Of a DNA stretch of 64,000 nt, positions 11,001 through 21,117 are shown piece after piece. The stretch's first letter is position 1; the number at the start of each line of letters is the position of its first letter. The DNA is from Siphonodentalium dalli. Lineage: Eukaryota > Mollusca > Scaphopoda > Gadilida > Siphonodentaliidae. The notes beneath the pieces were generated by a model, which was not told the origin of the DNA, searched no databases, and saw nothing but the letters and a program-made list of their open reading frames with translations. The DNA lies in contig CP136066.1 of NCBI GenBank assembly GCA_032622095.1, positions 156,013,152-156,077,151 of the forward strand. Direction: 5' to 3'. A program made the translations under genes and the position numbers.

Positions 11001-11504
11001 GTCGTAATCATTTAACATATCTGAAAACTCGCGATATTGCAGTCTTCGCTCAAGACCACATACGTTAAGGGCCAATATACGTATATATTTGATGGCATCA
11101 ATTGTAGAGGATATTTGGTCATATGGAATACATGTACTGCTACCGGATGCATTTGGTATAATGACGTTTGCACACTTTGCGTCCATGAGGTCACCCATTT
11201 CAAAATATGGGGACACAACGTTGTCTGGAGTGAAAACATTCATAAGGTTTCCATTGCGGTTTTGAGTGCGTATACCAGAAGAACATTCAATGTTTACTAA
11301 TTTAGTCTGACACTTGCAACAGCAGTATTGTGTGACCTCTTGAGCGCGACAACGCAAACAAGAATCACAATGTATATCGCTACACATACATCTATCGAGG
11401 CATACACATGAACGCCGCTTTGATATAGTGGGGTTTATAAGTTCAAAACTTGACTTTGAATATGATTGTGGGGTGGCAGTTTGATCTGAAAATATATATA
11501 CATA
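10882..11504 (-). pseudogene. LINE ORF2 N-terminus: Cys-rich segment and first part of endonuclease
   Basis: The minus-strand frame opens after an in-frame TGA (11507-11505) that closes ORF1. It carries a cysteine-rich segment at about 11415-11280 with spaced Cys and CCCKC clusters, probably a zinc-binding module. The endonuclease start follows: IRILALNVCGL (the Asn motif), VICLSETKAF (the catalytic Glu motif) and VPNFDVIVRKGKKSGDG. It is then cut by the inserted plus-strand LINE. The first Met in this frame is at 11387, well inside the Cys-rich region. Because ORF1 and this segment share a frame separated by one TGA, readthrough is possible; equally, the TGA may be the genuine end of ORF1 with reinitiation downstream. 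Confidence 0.82.
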
Positions 11505-12608
11505 TCAATCATCATTAGGGAACGAGTCGTCGTTCCGCCTACGTTTTCGGTTGTTCTCACATAGTTCAACCATTTTATTTGCCAGGCGCCCTTTGCCGTC
11601 AGGGCTTAGGTGCACTCCACTGGAATCAGATTTGGAAAACAGTGATTTTACCACACGACCTTCCTGAATGAAAAGCCTTGAATTGTCAACGAATCGTACT
11701 CCTGCCATTTCGTTGGTCAGTAGTTCCATGATGAACTTGTTCAAGCTGGCGGTATTGTCATTGTGAGCTTGAATGTGATTGCCTTGTCCCTTTCGAGGCG
11801 GGACGCTACATACATTTATGGTAGCATTCGGAAACGTAGGGCACAGTTTTGGAAGAATAGAGGCAAACTTGGCCTTGACATTATCAATGTTCCCTCTTGA
11901 GTCACTCACATTGTTAGTTCCCAAATGAATGGTAACAGATTTCAAAGAATCGGGGTTAACTGGACTTGATTTGTCATCTTTAGCTACCTGCAATAGTCGC
12001 GGGAAGTCCTCAATCTTAGCTCCAGACTCAAAAACTACTTTATATTAGGCTTGTTCAGCGGTAGATGTCGCAGGTTACTGGCTCCGATAATTAGAGTGTC
12101 CACGGGGACTTTGCCGTTTTGGTCGCTATCGGTACTGAGTTTACCTCTGTCCGAAACGCTCGCTGCGCTCATCGGTCCCGTTATGTCACCGCTGTCTTGC
12201 TCGGGCATGAGTCCAAATAATGACAAGTCCTCATAACTGCAAAAATTGTTTTCACTGATTAAGATTAAGGCAATTAAGATCAGACGATTTATGTCCAGGA
12301 TTGCGACAGACTTTACACACCAGGTCATTTTTGCACTGGTTAGCGGCATGCGAATTGTCAAAACATCTCGTGCACGGGGGATTTGAGTAACGATCACGCG
12401 CATTGTTGGCTCGACAGTTAATCGTAGGAAAATGAACCTCGTCACAATATCTGCATTTACTCTTGGTTTTGTCAGAGTAAACTCGTACTGTAAAATCACA
12501 CACCTTGGTACTATGTGGGACCTCTTTGCATTGTTCGATGAGTATTGTTCGTGAACCTGTGTCTATACTGGTGCCTCTAATCTTACCTCGTTTCATGGTG
12601 TCGCGCAA
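11505..12608 (-). pseudogene. LINE ORF1: CCHC zinc knuckles and SGNH/GDSL esterase
   Basis: The first part (12608-12252) has Cys-His clusters of the zinc-knuckle kind: CRYCDEVHFPTINC, PPCTRCFDNSHAANQC and VCKVCRNPGHKSSDLNC. These bind nucleic acid in other LINE ORF1 proteins. The second part, in two other frames (12260-12035 and 11993-11505), has the blocks of an SGNH hydrolase: DTLIIGASN (block I serine), VTIHLGTNNVSD (block III) and DSSGVHLSPDG (block V Asp/His). Frame changes at about 12260 and 12040 break the protein into three. Esterase ORF1 proteins are known from CR1-group LINEs; the substrate is not established. The start at 12608 is the first Met of the open frame; an N-terminal domain may be missing. 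Confidence 0.82.
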
Positions 12609-12827
12609 CGAGGAGACGTAATGGCGGCCTAAACAACAACGATATTTTTCGGCGGGAAATTATATTGATATAAACTCCACAATAACTGGCCGATCTGCTT
12701 CAAATCAACACCAAATGAACAGTAACCAACAACATCTATCTAAGTATTGACATTCGATGCCTACAAACTTTTCGTTACTTATAAAATAACACTCCGAAGC
12801 ACGTGTTCCCTAATTTCGAGGTAAACA
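12609..12827. promoter_or_regulatory. Divergent intergenic spacer between two ORF1-type frames
   Basis: This 219-base gap separates the minus-strand LINE ORF1 from the plus-strand ORF at 12828. If both elements start here, it would hold their 5' UTRs and perhaps an internal promoter. I see no clear TATA box or other decisive element, so this is inferred from position only. Confidence 0.25.
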
Positions 12828-13754
12828 ATGCCACCTAAACGACCACCAGCCAGCTCCACTTCTAGCGCCAGTGGCGACGACAGCATCGTCAAAGATAAAA
12901 CCAAAACAGCACCACCTAAGAAATTCAAACAGTCAGACATTGGACAATCTGGTCAACAGAAGATCTCTTTTGTGAAAACACCCTCTGATAGCTCGGACAC
13001 TTCCATTGTTAAGGTGCTTGCAGAAATGAATGCCAAGCTGGATAACTTAGTGACAAAATCCGACCTAGAAAAGAGCATTGAGCCACTTGTCACCACAGAA
13101 AGTTTAAACAGCATCATCACAAACCTGAGGGGTGAATTCGACAAAAAACTGGAGGGCGTGAAGGACATTTGTGACAGTAAGGTTTTTGACACCGAAACCC
13201 GGATGGATCAAATGGATTCCAAGCTGATTCAACTTACGAGTGAGGTCCAGGACAGGAACAATGAAGTCAGGGAGTTAAAAGAAGAAATGAGAGAGTTAAC
13301 AGAAAAAAACAACAGACTCGAACAGCAAACACGAAAAGACAGCATTCGTGTTTTTGGAGTGCAAGACGACAGTGCCTCAGAAACAATTGATCAATGTGAA
13401 AAGAAACTTGTGAAAATTATTCAAGACAAACTTCATCTCCCGATAGAACAACGTGACATTAGTATTGCCCACAGAATTGGTAAATTTGCTGCAAATCAAA
13501 AATATTCAAGAAGTGTAATTTGCCAATTTGTTTCTAGAAGAGCTAAAAATGATGTCATAAGAGAAAGGAAATCGTTAAAGGGGCAGGGAATCGTGATTAA
13601 AGAAGACTTGACAGACATAAACAGTTCCCTCTTAAAAAATGCAAGGGACTCCTCATCGGTGGAAGATTCCTGGTCTGTCGGTGGGAAAATTTATGTAAAA
13701 TATAACGATAAATCAAAAAGCATCAAACAAATCTCAAAATTGAGTGACATCTAA
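12828..13754 (+). CDS. LINE-1-type ORF1 protein (coiled coil, RRM, C-terminal domain), no ORF2 attached
   Basis: The 308-residue frame is intact and starts in a favourable context (AACAATGC). Residues 1-45 are Ser/Lys/Pro-rich. Residues about 55-165 are rich in heptad-spaced Leu/Ile and charged residues (MDQMDSKLIQLTSEVQDRN, ELKEEMRELTEKNNRLEQQT), a coiled coil. The block RKDSIRVFGVQDD begins an RRM-like fold, then ISIAHRIGK and RSVICQFVSRRAKNDVIRERK resemble the RRM/CTD of Transposase_22-type ORF1 proteins. Those proteins trimerise, bind RNA and chaperone reverse transcription. The C-terminal part (IVIKEDLTDIN) also matches that pattern. No RT follows: downstream sequence is degenerate repeats. 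It could be a half-LINE, an element whose ORF2 was lost, or a recruited gene. Its sequence is unrelated to the esterase ORF1 next door. Confidence 0.8.
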   Translation: MPPKRPPASSTSSASGDDSIVKDKTKTAPPKKFKQSDIGQSGQQKISFVKTPSDSSDTSIVKVLAEMNAKLDNLVTKSDLEKSIEPLVTTESLNSIITNLRGEFDKKLEGVKDICDSKVFDTETRMDQMDSKLIQLTSEVQDRNNEVRELKEEMRELTEKNNRLEQQTRKDSIRVFGVQDDSASETIDQCEKKLVKIIQDKLHLPIEQRDISIAHRIGKFAANQKYSRSVICQFVSRRAKNDVIRERKSLKGQGIVIKEDLTDINSSLLKNARDSSSVEDSWSVGGKIYVKYNDKSKSIKQISKLSDI

Positions 13755-15828
13755 ATTTCGACATATCAATATACGCATATATCAACTCCAATTATATTAG
13801 ATATTGTCATTCTAGTCTACTAAATTTCTAATTAATACTACATTCAGTAGTATCTACAAAATCCTGCAAATAAACAAATTGTGATATTTCAATGAGCCAT
13901 TTGATGGGCTTACTGTTGACCAAAGAAAACATGGTTTTCTGTCTCAAACAGTTAAACTTAGCACATGAACATTGCACATCATGACTTTCCTGTTCAAAAC
14001 ACTTAGAATCAGTTTAAGTGAATACATCATTAAGCAAATCTGACATAATCAATCTTTAACATTCATAATATGTCACTAAATTCTGATATATGTTCGATGC
14101 CTAAGACAACTGTACTCTCAATGTCTCATTAACACAATACAAGGGCTACAATAATGTGGTTTCCTTTAATCATCATATGCCTCAACAACTACATGTATAA
14201 CTCTGTACAATGTTAATTACTCTGATATGTCAATTTATCATCATATTCTTTAAATAACTTTCAACCAGTTCACCTATGTCCCTTTAACAACTTTTGCATG
14301 ATACAAATGCAAATTGTATGTCGCGTCATTCAATTAACTTATTTTATCCTTGAATTGGCTCGCCAATGTCCCTTTAACAATTTTTGCATGTTACAATTCA
14401 ATTAACTTATTTTTTCCTTAAATTTAGTCTTTAGATAACGTTCGGCCGGTTCGCCTACACTGTATGTCCCTCTAACAATACATATGTATTATCAGAATTA
14501 TATAAAGCGACTCACGCCATAAGCTTCTTAAGATGGCACGATATTATTTTAAATTGCCTCATGAATGCCATGTGCCACTCTAAGTTAACAACATATGTTT
14601 TATCAGAATTATATAAAGCAAAACACGCCATAAGCTTCTCAAGACGGCACGTTATTATGTAAAATTGCCGCATGAATGCCGTGTACCACTTTAGGTTACC
14701 TAGCAGTAAGAAGGAATGACAAAAAATCAAATTGTATTCATTACTGGAATCAAACACAAGTAACATGTAATGACGCATGTTCAATGACCCATTAAATTGG
14801 TATAATACATGGACTATGATTGTGTGAGTTCCTTTAAATACCATATGCCCTTAAATATTGCTTGACCTGTCCCTCTATGTCCCTTAAGTCCTTTCACATG
14901 CTACCAGTATGTCACTCCCCTCAAATATCATATTTTCCCTTTAAATAATGCATATCATATACGTTAAAATATAAAAAAATTCACGAATGGAATGTGTCAC
15001 TTTAATTTTTGATACAAGATTGAATCAACACATATGTATTATCGGATCATACGAGCATTACGAGGCGAATCATGCCAGAACTTCCAGAAGCTTCTTGAGA
15101 CAGTGCGCTACTATATAAAATTGCATCATGAATGGCATGCACCGCTTTAAGTTACCTAGCAGTAAGAAGGAATGACGATAAAGAAATTGTATTTACTACA
15201 GGAAATATAAACATAGCGACATGCCTGATGTATAATATTTTGCGTTAAAAATAGGGGGAAAAAAAATAAAATTTAATGAATGAAATGTGGCACTTCAATC
15301 ATTGATGCACGAATGAATCAACGCATATATATTATTGATATCATACAGAGCGCACAATGCAAGTAGTTTCTTAATGCGGCATGATATTGTATGCAATTGC
15401 CTTAGGAACGTCATGTGCCACTTTAAGTTACCTAGCTGTAAGAAGGAATGATGAAATAACAAATTGTATTTATTACTGGAATCATAGACAGATCATCATG
15501 CAAGACATTTGGGATCTTATGATAAAATATAAAAAAGTTCCATGAATGGAATGCGTCGCTTTAACGAATCAACACATATATATGTACTATTGGAATCTTA
15601 CAAATTGCATCAAGCCAGACGCTTCGTTTTATTTATGGAGGCATAACACATACCATTCCAGATATCCAAGATTTCTGTGTTAAAATTGAAAAACGTTATA
15701 TGAATGGCATGCGTCGCTTTAATGCTAGATGGAAAATATATACATGTATTTAATGCATACACAGAGAACCATTTAAGATTTTGCGCATAAACAGAAAAAA
15801 TTATTACGAATGGCATGCGTCACTTTAA
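13755..15828. repeat. Degenerate, irregular tandem-like repeats
   Basis: Several phrases recur with variable spacing. CCTAGC(A/T)GTAAGAAGGAATGA occurs near 14698, 15155 and 15431. ATCAGAATTATATAAAGC occurs near 14491 and 14599. Variants of GAATG(G/C)CATG(T/C) followed by a GCCACTTTAA- or CGTCGCTTTAA-like phrase recur from about 14560 to 15830. The units are too diverged to give one period. The region is non-coding. Confidence 0.65.
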
Positions 15829-15855
15829 TCCTAGATACTCGAATGAATCATCATA

Positions 15856-16030
15856 TACAGTAATTCCCTAATTAATCGACTCCTTAGCCACAGCAGAGTT
15901 GTGGGTGGCTTCTCGGGATTTGGTTGGGGGTATGGCTTGTTGCCATTCATCTGAAAGCTCTCACCGAGAGCTTTCCGATGGATGGTGGAGGGCCATGTTT
16001 CCGACTGGGTCCTGAGGGGTTGCTCGTGCT
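15856..16030. mobile_element. Hairpin MITE family A, truncated copy 1
   Basis: It begins TACAGTAATTCCCTAATTAA and keeps the centre, where CATTCATCTGAAAGCTCTC and its inverse form a hairpin. The right arm stops at GTTGCTCGTG. Confidence 0.8.
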
Positions 16031-16178
16031 AGATGTTAAATGGAAAAAATATGCATGTATTTAATGATAGAATCATACACAGAGAAGCATTCAAGACATT
16101 TCAGATTCTGCGCATAAATATAAAAAAGATTTATGCCATGCGTTGCTTTAATCCAGGATACTCGAATGAATCATCATA

Positions 16179-16350
16179 TACAGTAATGCCTTAATTAATC
16201 GACTCCTTAGCCATAGCAGAGTTGTGGGTGGCTTCTCAGGTGTTGGTCGGGGTGTGGCTTGTTGCCATTCATCTGAAAGCTCTCATCGAGAGCTTCCCGA
16301 TGGATGGTGGCGGGCCATGTTTCCGACTGAGTCATGAGGGGTTGCTCGTG
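16179..16350. mobile_element. Hairpin MITE family A, truncated copy 2
   Basis: This has the same start (TACAGTAATGCCTTAATTAA) and the same truncated right arm as copy 1, in the second tandem unit. Confidence 0.8.
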
Positions 16351-16512
16351 CTAGATGCTAAATGGAAAAAAAATATACATGTACATGTATTTGATGTTAG
16401 AATCATACACAGAGAACCATTCCAGACATTTAAGATTAAGCGCATGAATGGAAAAAAGTTTTATGAATGCTATGGGTCGCTTTAATCCTGGATACTCGAA
16501 TGAATCATCATA

Positions 16513-16735
16513 TACAGTGATGCCCTAATTAATCGACTCCATAGCCACGTCAGAGTTGTGGGTGGCTTCTCGGGACTTGGTTGGGGGTATGGCTTGTTGC
16601 CATTCAACTGAAAGCTCTCGCTGAGAGCTCACCGATGAATGGCGGTGGGCCATGTTTGCGACACTGGTCCTGAGGGGTCGCTCGTGGTTCTGCTGTGGCT
16701 GCGAGGTCTACTGCAATGGTTGATCTGGTAAAGTC
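16513..16735. mobile_element. Hairpin MITE family A, copy 3
   Basis: It starts TACAGTGATGCCCTAATTAA. The right arm extends further than in copies 1 and 2 (GTGGTTCTGCTGTGGCTGCG) but the terminus is degraded. Confidence 0.75.
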
Positions 16736-16740
16736 AGGTC

Positions 16741-17605
16741 GATAACACTATGCGCATGGCTAATAATTATTATTATTTTACTTAGTTTTGTTTTTTTGTT
16801 TTTTTGTTAATACCTCTACTACCCCCACCCTCAGGACCCAGTCGGTAACATAGTGCTCTATTATTATTTTTATTTTTTTTATTTTTTATTTTTTATTTTT
16901 TTTTTTTGCTGCCTCTCTTAATATGAAATTATTCGATTACTTTTGAAAAAGATGATCCTTTATCTGAGTACTCTAAACTTATAAATAACCATGATATTCA
17001 TCACTCTGCTATAATTTATATATATGTTCTTTGTTTATATGTGCACTAGATATCTAGAATTTTCCTTATAAACCTACCATCATACACCAATGAATCGTGA
17101 TGAATGGCATATACTGCCATATTACCTTATATCTACATGCATGTAGTACAAGTGAACCTTCATATACATGAATACAAATTCCATGGTGGGTCACAAAATC
17201 TTTTGTTTTACTCGACTATTACACAACACACTATGAAAACCATACTTAAACTGGATGGTGCTCTATAATATAGAAAAAATTACCCATAATATGTGCCACT
17301 TCACTGTGAATATATGAATGAATTGACATATACGTACTATAACTAATGAATATACAAATTATTTGTATCACCAAAATGTCTCATGATGGCTTAAATACCC
17401 TTAGATATGCATATTAATCAGCACATACATGTACACATCCCATGATGTGTCATAAAATTTTATGTATGACATGTGTTACTGTATTGGAATCACACTCAAA
17501 GCATTATGCCAGACTTTGAACCCTGCTTTAATATAGACAAATGTTTCATAAATGGCATGTGCCACCTACCCCCTTACTAAATACATATAGGCCTACACAT
17601 GCAGG
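16741..17605. other. A+T-rich non-coding stretch
   Basis: TTATT and TTTTTATTTT low-complexity tracts lie at about 16770-16910, then A+T-rich sequence with no gene or clear repeat. The phrase CCTCAGGACCCAGTCGG near 16832 matches the inverse complement of the MITE right arm, so a MITE scrap is present. Confidence 0.5.
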
Positions 17606-17822
17606 TGCAGTGATTCCCAAAGTGATTGAACACTTAGCCGCGGCGGAGTTGTGGCTGGTTTTTCGGGATTTGGTCGGGGGTATGGCTTGTTGCCATTCAT
17701 CGGAAAGCTCTCGCCGAGAGCTTTCCGATGAATGGCGGCGGGCCATGTTTCCGACTGGGTCCTGAGGAGTTGCCCATAGTTCTGCTGTGGTTGGGTGGTC
17801 GATTGCTTTGGGAATTGCTGTA
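17606..17822. mobile_element. Hairpin MITE family A, full-length copy
   Basis: This copy is close to a complete palindrome of about 217 bases. Its halves meet at CATCGGAAAGCTCTCGCCGA, where the centre of the hairpin lies. The ends read GCAGTGATTCCCAAAG and, inverted, CAGCAATTCCCAAAG. Termini of the CAGTRATNCCC kind and flanking TA would fit a Tc1/mariner-derived MITE, but no autonomous partner is in the window. Confidence 0.85.
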
Positions 17823-18002
17823 CATGTACTGTGTACCTCTTTGTATTTACTGGAATCATGATATCAGTCAGTAATATTATCTTTCCACATTACTTATTGT
17901 ATTTTTGAATATACTATATAAATAACCACAAATAAGGTATTATAATATGTCAAAAGGATAAAAACAGAAGATATGCATTCATGTGCATGTACACAGGTGT
18001 AC

Positions 18003-18196
18003 AGAGATGTCCGGGGTAATTGGCCACTTGACCACGGCGGATTTGGTGGGAGGTGTGGCTTGTTGCCGTTCGTCGGAAAGCTGTCACCGATAGCTTTCCT
18101 ATGAATGGCAGCGGGCTATGCTTCCGACTGTGGCCCTGAACGGCTACACATAGTTCTGCTGTGGTTGGGCGGTCAATGGCTTTGGGCATTACTGTA
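18003..18196. mobile_element. Hairpin MITE family A, diverged copy
   Basis: This has the same architecture (GGCTTGTTGCCGTTCGTCGG, CTTCCGACTGTGGCCCTGA, TTGGGCATTACTGTA) with more substitutions than the 17606 copy. Confidence 0.8.
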
Positions 18197-18495
18197 TAAA
18201 CATACACAACTTGTAATTGGCTCGTAAAAGCCAGCTTTGGTCACTAGGACGTAACAACTACAGATACAGATACAGACAGATAGCGGTATACATATTAATT
18301 ATTAATACTTACTTCACATTATGGTAGCCTACATATTGTACATTGCATTTGTTCCTAATTGGCATGACTGAATACGGGTACGTCTTCTGCTAATGGTGTT
18401 TGACAGTCTACTCAATACTAGGTCAATGGGTTAATCGCCTGCGCTGGGTGCATATTATAACTACCACGTGTTTCAGTCGAATCCATCCGTATAAC
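18197..18495. other. Spacer before the large transposon
   Basis: This is non-coding sequence with no recognisable feature. The last three bases before 18499 (ATT, 18496-18498) are the left target duplication of the next element. Confidence 0.4.
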
Positions 18496-18498
18496 ATT

Positions 18499-19041
18499 TA
18501 GTAGAGATTGGGAATACACATAGGTGTCCGCCACTGAGCGAATTTATTGCACTATGATTTTCTTATAGGAAAATGCCTCTAGTTTCAGGATCTGGTTGGT
18601 GCACTAAGAAAATGTGGTCCAAAATAAATGTTTTCATGCCTTTTCTATGAGTGCCCACCTCATTTTTAAAGCTATTTTCCGAAAATACTACAATTTTGTA
18701 AACTTCATTTTATTACGAAATTTATCATGCCAAGAAGTCAATATGCGATATGGGAGATGAATTATTATGATAGAGCTGAAATGTGCTTCAAATGTCTACG
18801 AAAGATATTCGTGGTGACGCCACGAGGCGCATAACTCTTAGTGAAGCTGCACTATTTTCGTCGATTCACCAAAGTGACCTCGTTTCGTTTTCACTGACCA
18901 GAAATCTATACGGAAAAAGTATAACATATTTGGTGTTGTAGTGACCAGTAGCATGCTGGCGATCTGATAAGCCCAATAACTTGAAAATATTTAGCCCATG
19001 TCACGTATAGTACCCTAATAACATACCCCTACCCCAAAACG
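18499..19041. repeat. Left terminal inverted repeat
   Basis: About 543 bases match the inverse complement of 25300-25841 with scattered substitutions and small indels. The inner end lies at the phrase ATACCCCTACCCC. Confidence 0.9.
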
Positions 19042-19973
19042 CAAATTCTAGCATGTCGACCACATTCATGTAATTTTTGTTTTATTGCGACGTAATACAT
19101 TGATAATCAAAGTAGTATCATATATCATTTTCTTTCTATTAAGTTATGCTTAATATGTCATAGGAAAAAAATCACCATAATCCAAGATGGCCGCCAGTAA
19201 TATGCAAAAATCAAATGCAAAACGTCATGAAAATGGATATTTTAACTACATATCTTCATCATTCCCCAAATATGTTATTAGTGAATAACTATTAATATGT
19301 TGAAATGTCTTAGTATAATATTATCCTGTCATGTTGTGATCTTCCCCACTGACGTGTGTACCTTAATAGTCGGAAATTATTAGTTTGGAAAAGTGAGGTA
19401 GGAATTAGAATGGCTATATAGAACATACACACAACACACGTGTATAACTGTATGGGCGAATATAAGCCTTAAATTGAATTTCGAAACGCTCTTTATAATT
19501 TTGACCACTAAATAACCCGACGAGACGTATGGTGCAATAGTTATGTATTATGCTACACCATGCGTACCACGTTCTGAGCTCTATAACGCTCTTTATAAGT
19601 TATACCCTGCACCGACCAAGTGTTAGATACACGCGCCAGAGCTCTTTTAGATATCGTTGCGCGAGCATCGTTTTTTCTACCTTAGCATTATCTTATCTTT
19701 CTCTTGATTATTATTCGTTGTTGTTCTTCGTTCTTTGTACTATAATCTGGTACGTGTATATGCGAATAGAACAGTGCCCTTTGTCGAAACCTTACGGTGA
19801 CAACATACACAAAGGATCACTGCATGTGGAATTCGTGCTATTTATATGCTTGTATGTTATTATACATGTATGTTGTTATTGTCGTTTTAATTATGGATGC
19901 ATTGATCGCAAGTGTGCGTGCCAGAGCTCTCATCTATTTCTGTCCACGGTTATCGCTTCGCACCTAGCATCAT
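19042..19973. other. Transposon interior, left, non-coding
   Basis: A 144-codon frame (19550-19984) is open but shows no motif and reads into the palindrome. I see no supported gene. Confidence 0.4.
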
Positions 19974-20483
19974 ATAAGGATTAACTGTCATGTGGACTGT
20001 TTTTATGGAGATGTAACGGTGAGATAAGTGGACATAACTTGTGTAAAACCCGAAGGGTTTTACATACAAGTTATGTCCACTTACCTCACCGTTACATCTC
20101 CATAAAAATAGTCCACATGACAGTTAATCCTTATATTTATATACATTTAGCGAAAAAGCCACTTTTGTAAATATATTTAAATCGAAAAGTGTATCGTGAC
20201 AAGATCAGCCCAAAATACCCAATAGCACCCTTGGCAAAAGTTAATAGAAACAATTTCTCTTCATGTTGAAACCCGATGATGTATTAAGTCAATCCTGCGC
20301 GATTCAAAATGCGCCCAAAGCATTACGCGTTCGTCTTTCCAAACCGAATGACGTATCGATGGTGTTATTAGCTTGGTGTTATGAGGCGATGCGCATTCAC
20401 CGAGAAATAACTGCAACTAGCCACGTGGGCGCCGACCAATCAGAATGCTGGATTTAGTGATGACAACACTTAGTGTGTAAATA
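19974..20483. repeat. Palindrome-plus-spacer unit, first of two tandem copies
   Basis: The unit starts with a near-perfect palindrome of about 160 bases (19974-20135): AAGGATTAACTGTCATGTGG runs inward to AACCCGAAGGGTT at the centre and back out. It is followed by a 345-base spacer containing ATTTAAATCGAAAAGTGTAT, CCACGTGGGCGCCGACCAAT and GATGACAACACTTAGT. The 64-codon frame inside the spacer is not conserved in the second unit. Confidence 0.85.
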
Positions 20484-21002
20484 TATAAGGATTAACTGTC
20501 ATGTGGACTGTTTTTATGGAGATGTAACCGTGAGGTAAGTGGACATAACTTGTGTAAAACCCGAAGGGTTTTACATACAAGTTATGACCACTAAATTACC
20601 TCACGGTTACATCTCCATAAAAATAGTCCACATGACAGTTAATCCTTATATTTATATACATTTAGCGAAAAAGCCACTTTTGTAAATGTATTTAAATCGA
20701 AAAGTGTATCGTGACAAAAACAGCCCAAAATACCCAATAGCACCCTTGGCAAAAGTTAATAGGAACAATTTATCTTCGTATTGAAACCCGATGATGTATT
20801 AAGTCAATCCTGCGCGAGTCCAAATTCGCCCAAAACATTACGCGTTCGTCTTTCCAAACCCAATGACGTATCGATGTTGTTATGAGCTTGGTGTTATTGA
20901 GCCGTTGCGCATTCACTGATAAATAACTGCAACTAGCCACGTGGGCGCCGACCAATCAGAATGCTGGATTTAGTGATGACAACACTTAGTATGTAAATAT
21001 AT
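20484..21002. repeat. Palindrome-plus-spacer unit, second tandem copy
   Basis: This is the same structure as 19974-20483 with scattered substitutions (palindrome at 20484-20650). The junction reads AAATATATAAGGATTAAC, so unit two starts exactly where unit one ends. A third unit, inverted, is at 32817-33297. Confidence 0.85.
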
Positions 21003-21117
21003 TTGTATATGGAATAGGACAGGGTTGCTGTCCGCTTTGCACATCGTTTCGCTTCGACACACACACACGCTTCGATATGATAAGTTAACCCATTTGCAAA
21101 TTGGATCACGACAGGAA

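Larger units (their letters stand above)
3640..12640 (-). mobile_element. Near full-length non-LTR retrotransposon, split by two younger insertions
   Basis: On the minus strand the order is ORF1 (12608-11505), ORF2 N-terminus and start of the endonuclease (11504-10882), the rest of the endonuclease (8465-7530), and the linker plus RT and zinc knuckle (6056-3648). The two gaps are filled by a plus-strand LINE (8466-10881, flanked by a 119-bp duplication) and a 1468-bp inverted-repeat element (6057-7524, flanked by CTTAG). Removing both leaves about 5 kb, a normal full-length LINE size. Several single-base frameshifts remain, so the copy is dead. The 5' end is not defined; I place it near the divergent ORF at 12828. 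Clade is uncertain: the combination of APE endonuclease, C-terminal knuckle and an esterase ORF1 is reminiscent of CR1-group elements. Confidence 0.85.
15829..16740. repeat. About 330-bp tandem repeat that has captured a MITE, three units
   Basis: The phrase GATACTCGAATGAATCATCA recurs near 15834, 16158 and 16489, giving units of about 325-332 bases. Each unit contains the left arm and centre of the hairpin MITE, followed in the first two by GTTGCTCGTGCTAGATG and a 130-base non-MITE tail. In units 1 and 2 the MITE right arm is cut at the same point, so the truncated MITE was amplified as part of the tandem unit. Unit 3 keeps more of the right arm. Confidence 0.75.

Noticed and set aside
19550-19984. 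144-codon frame inside the transposon
   Set aside because: There is no motif, the composition is like non-coding A+T-rich DNA, and it ends inside a palindrome that belongs to a mobile unit.
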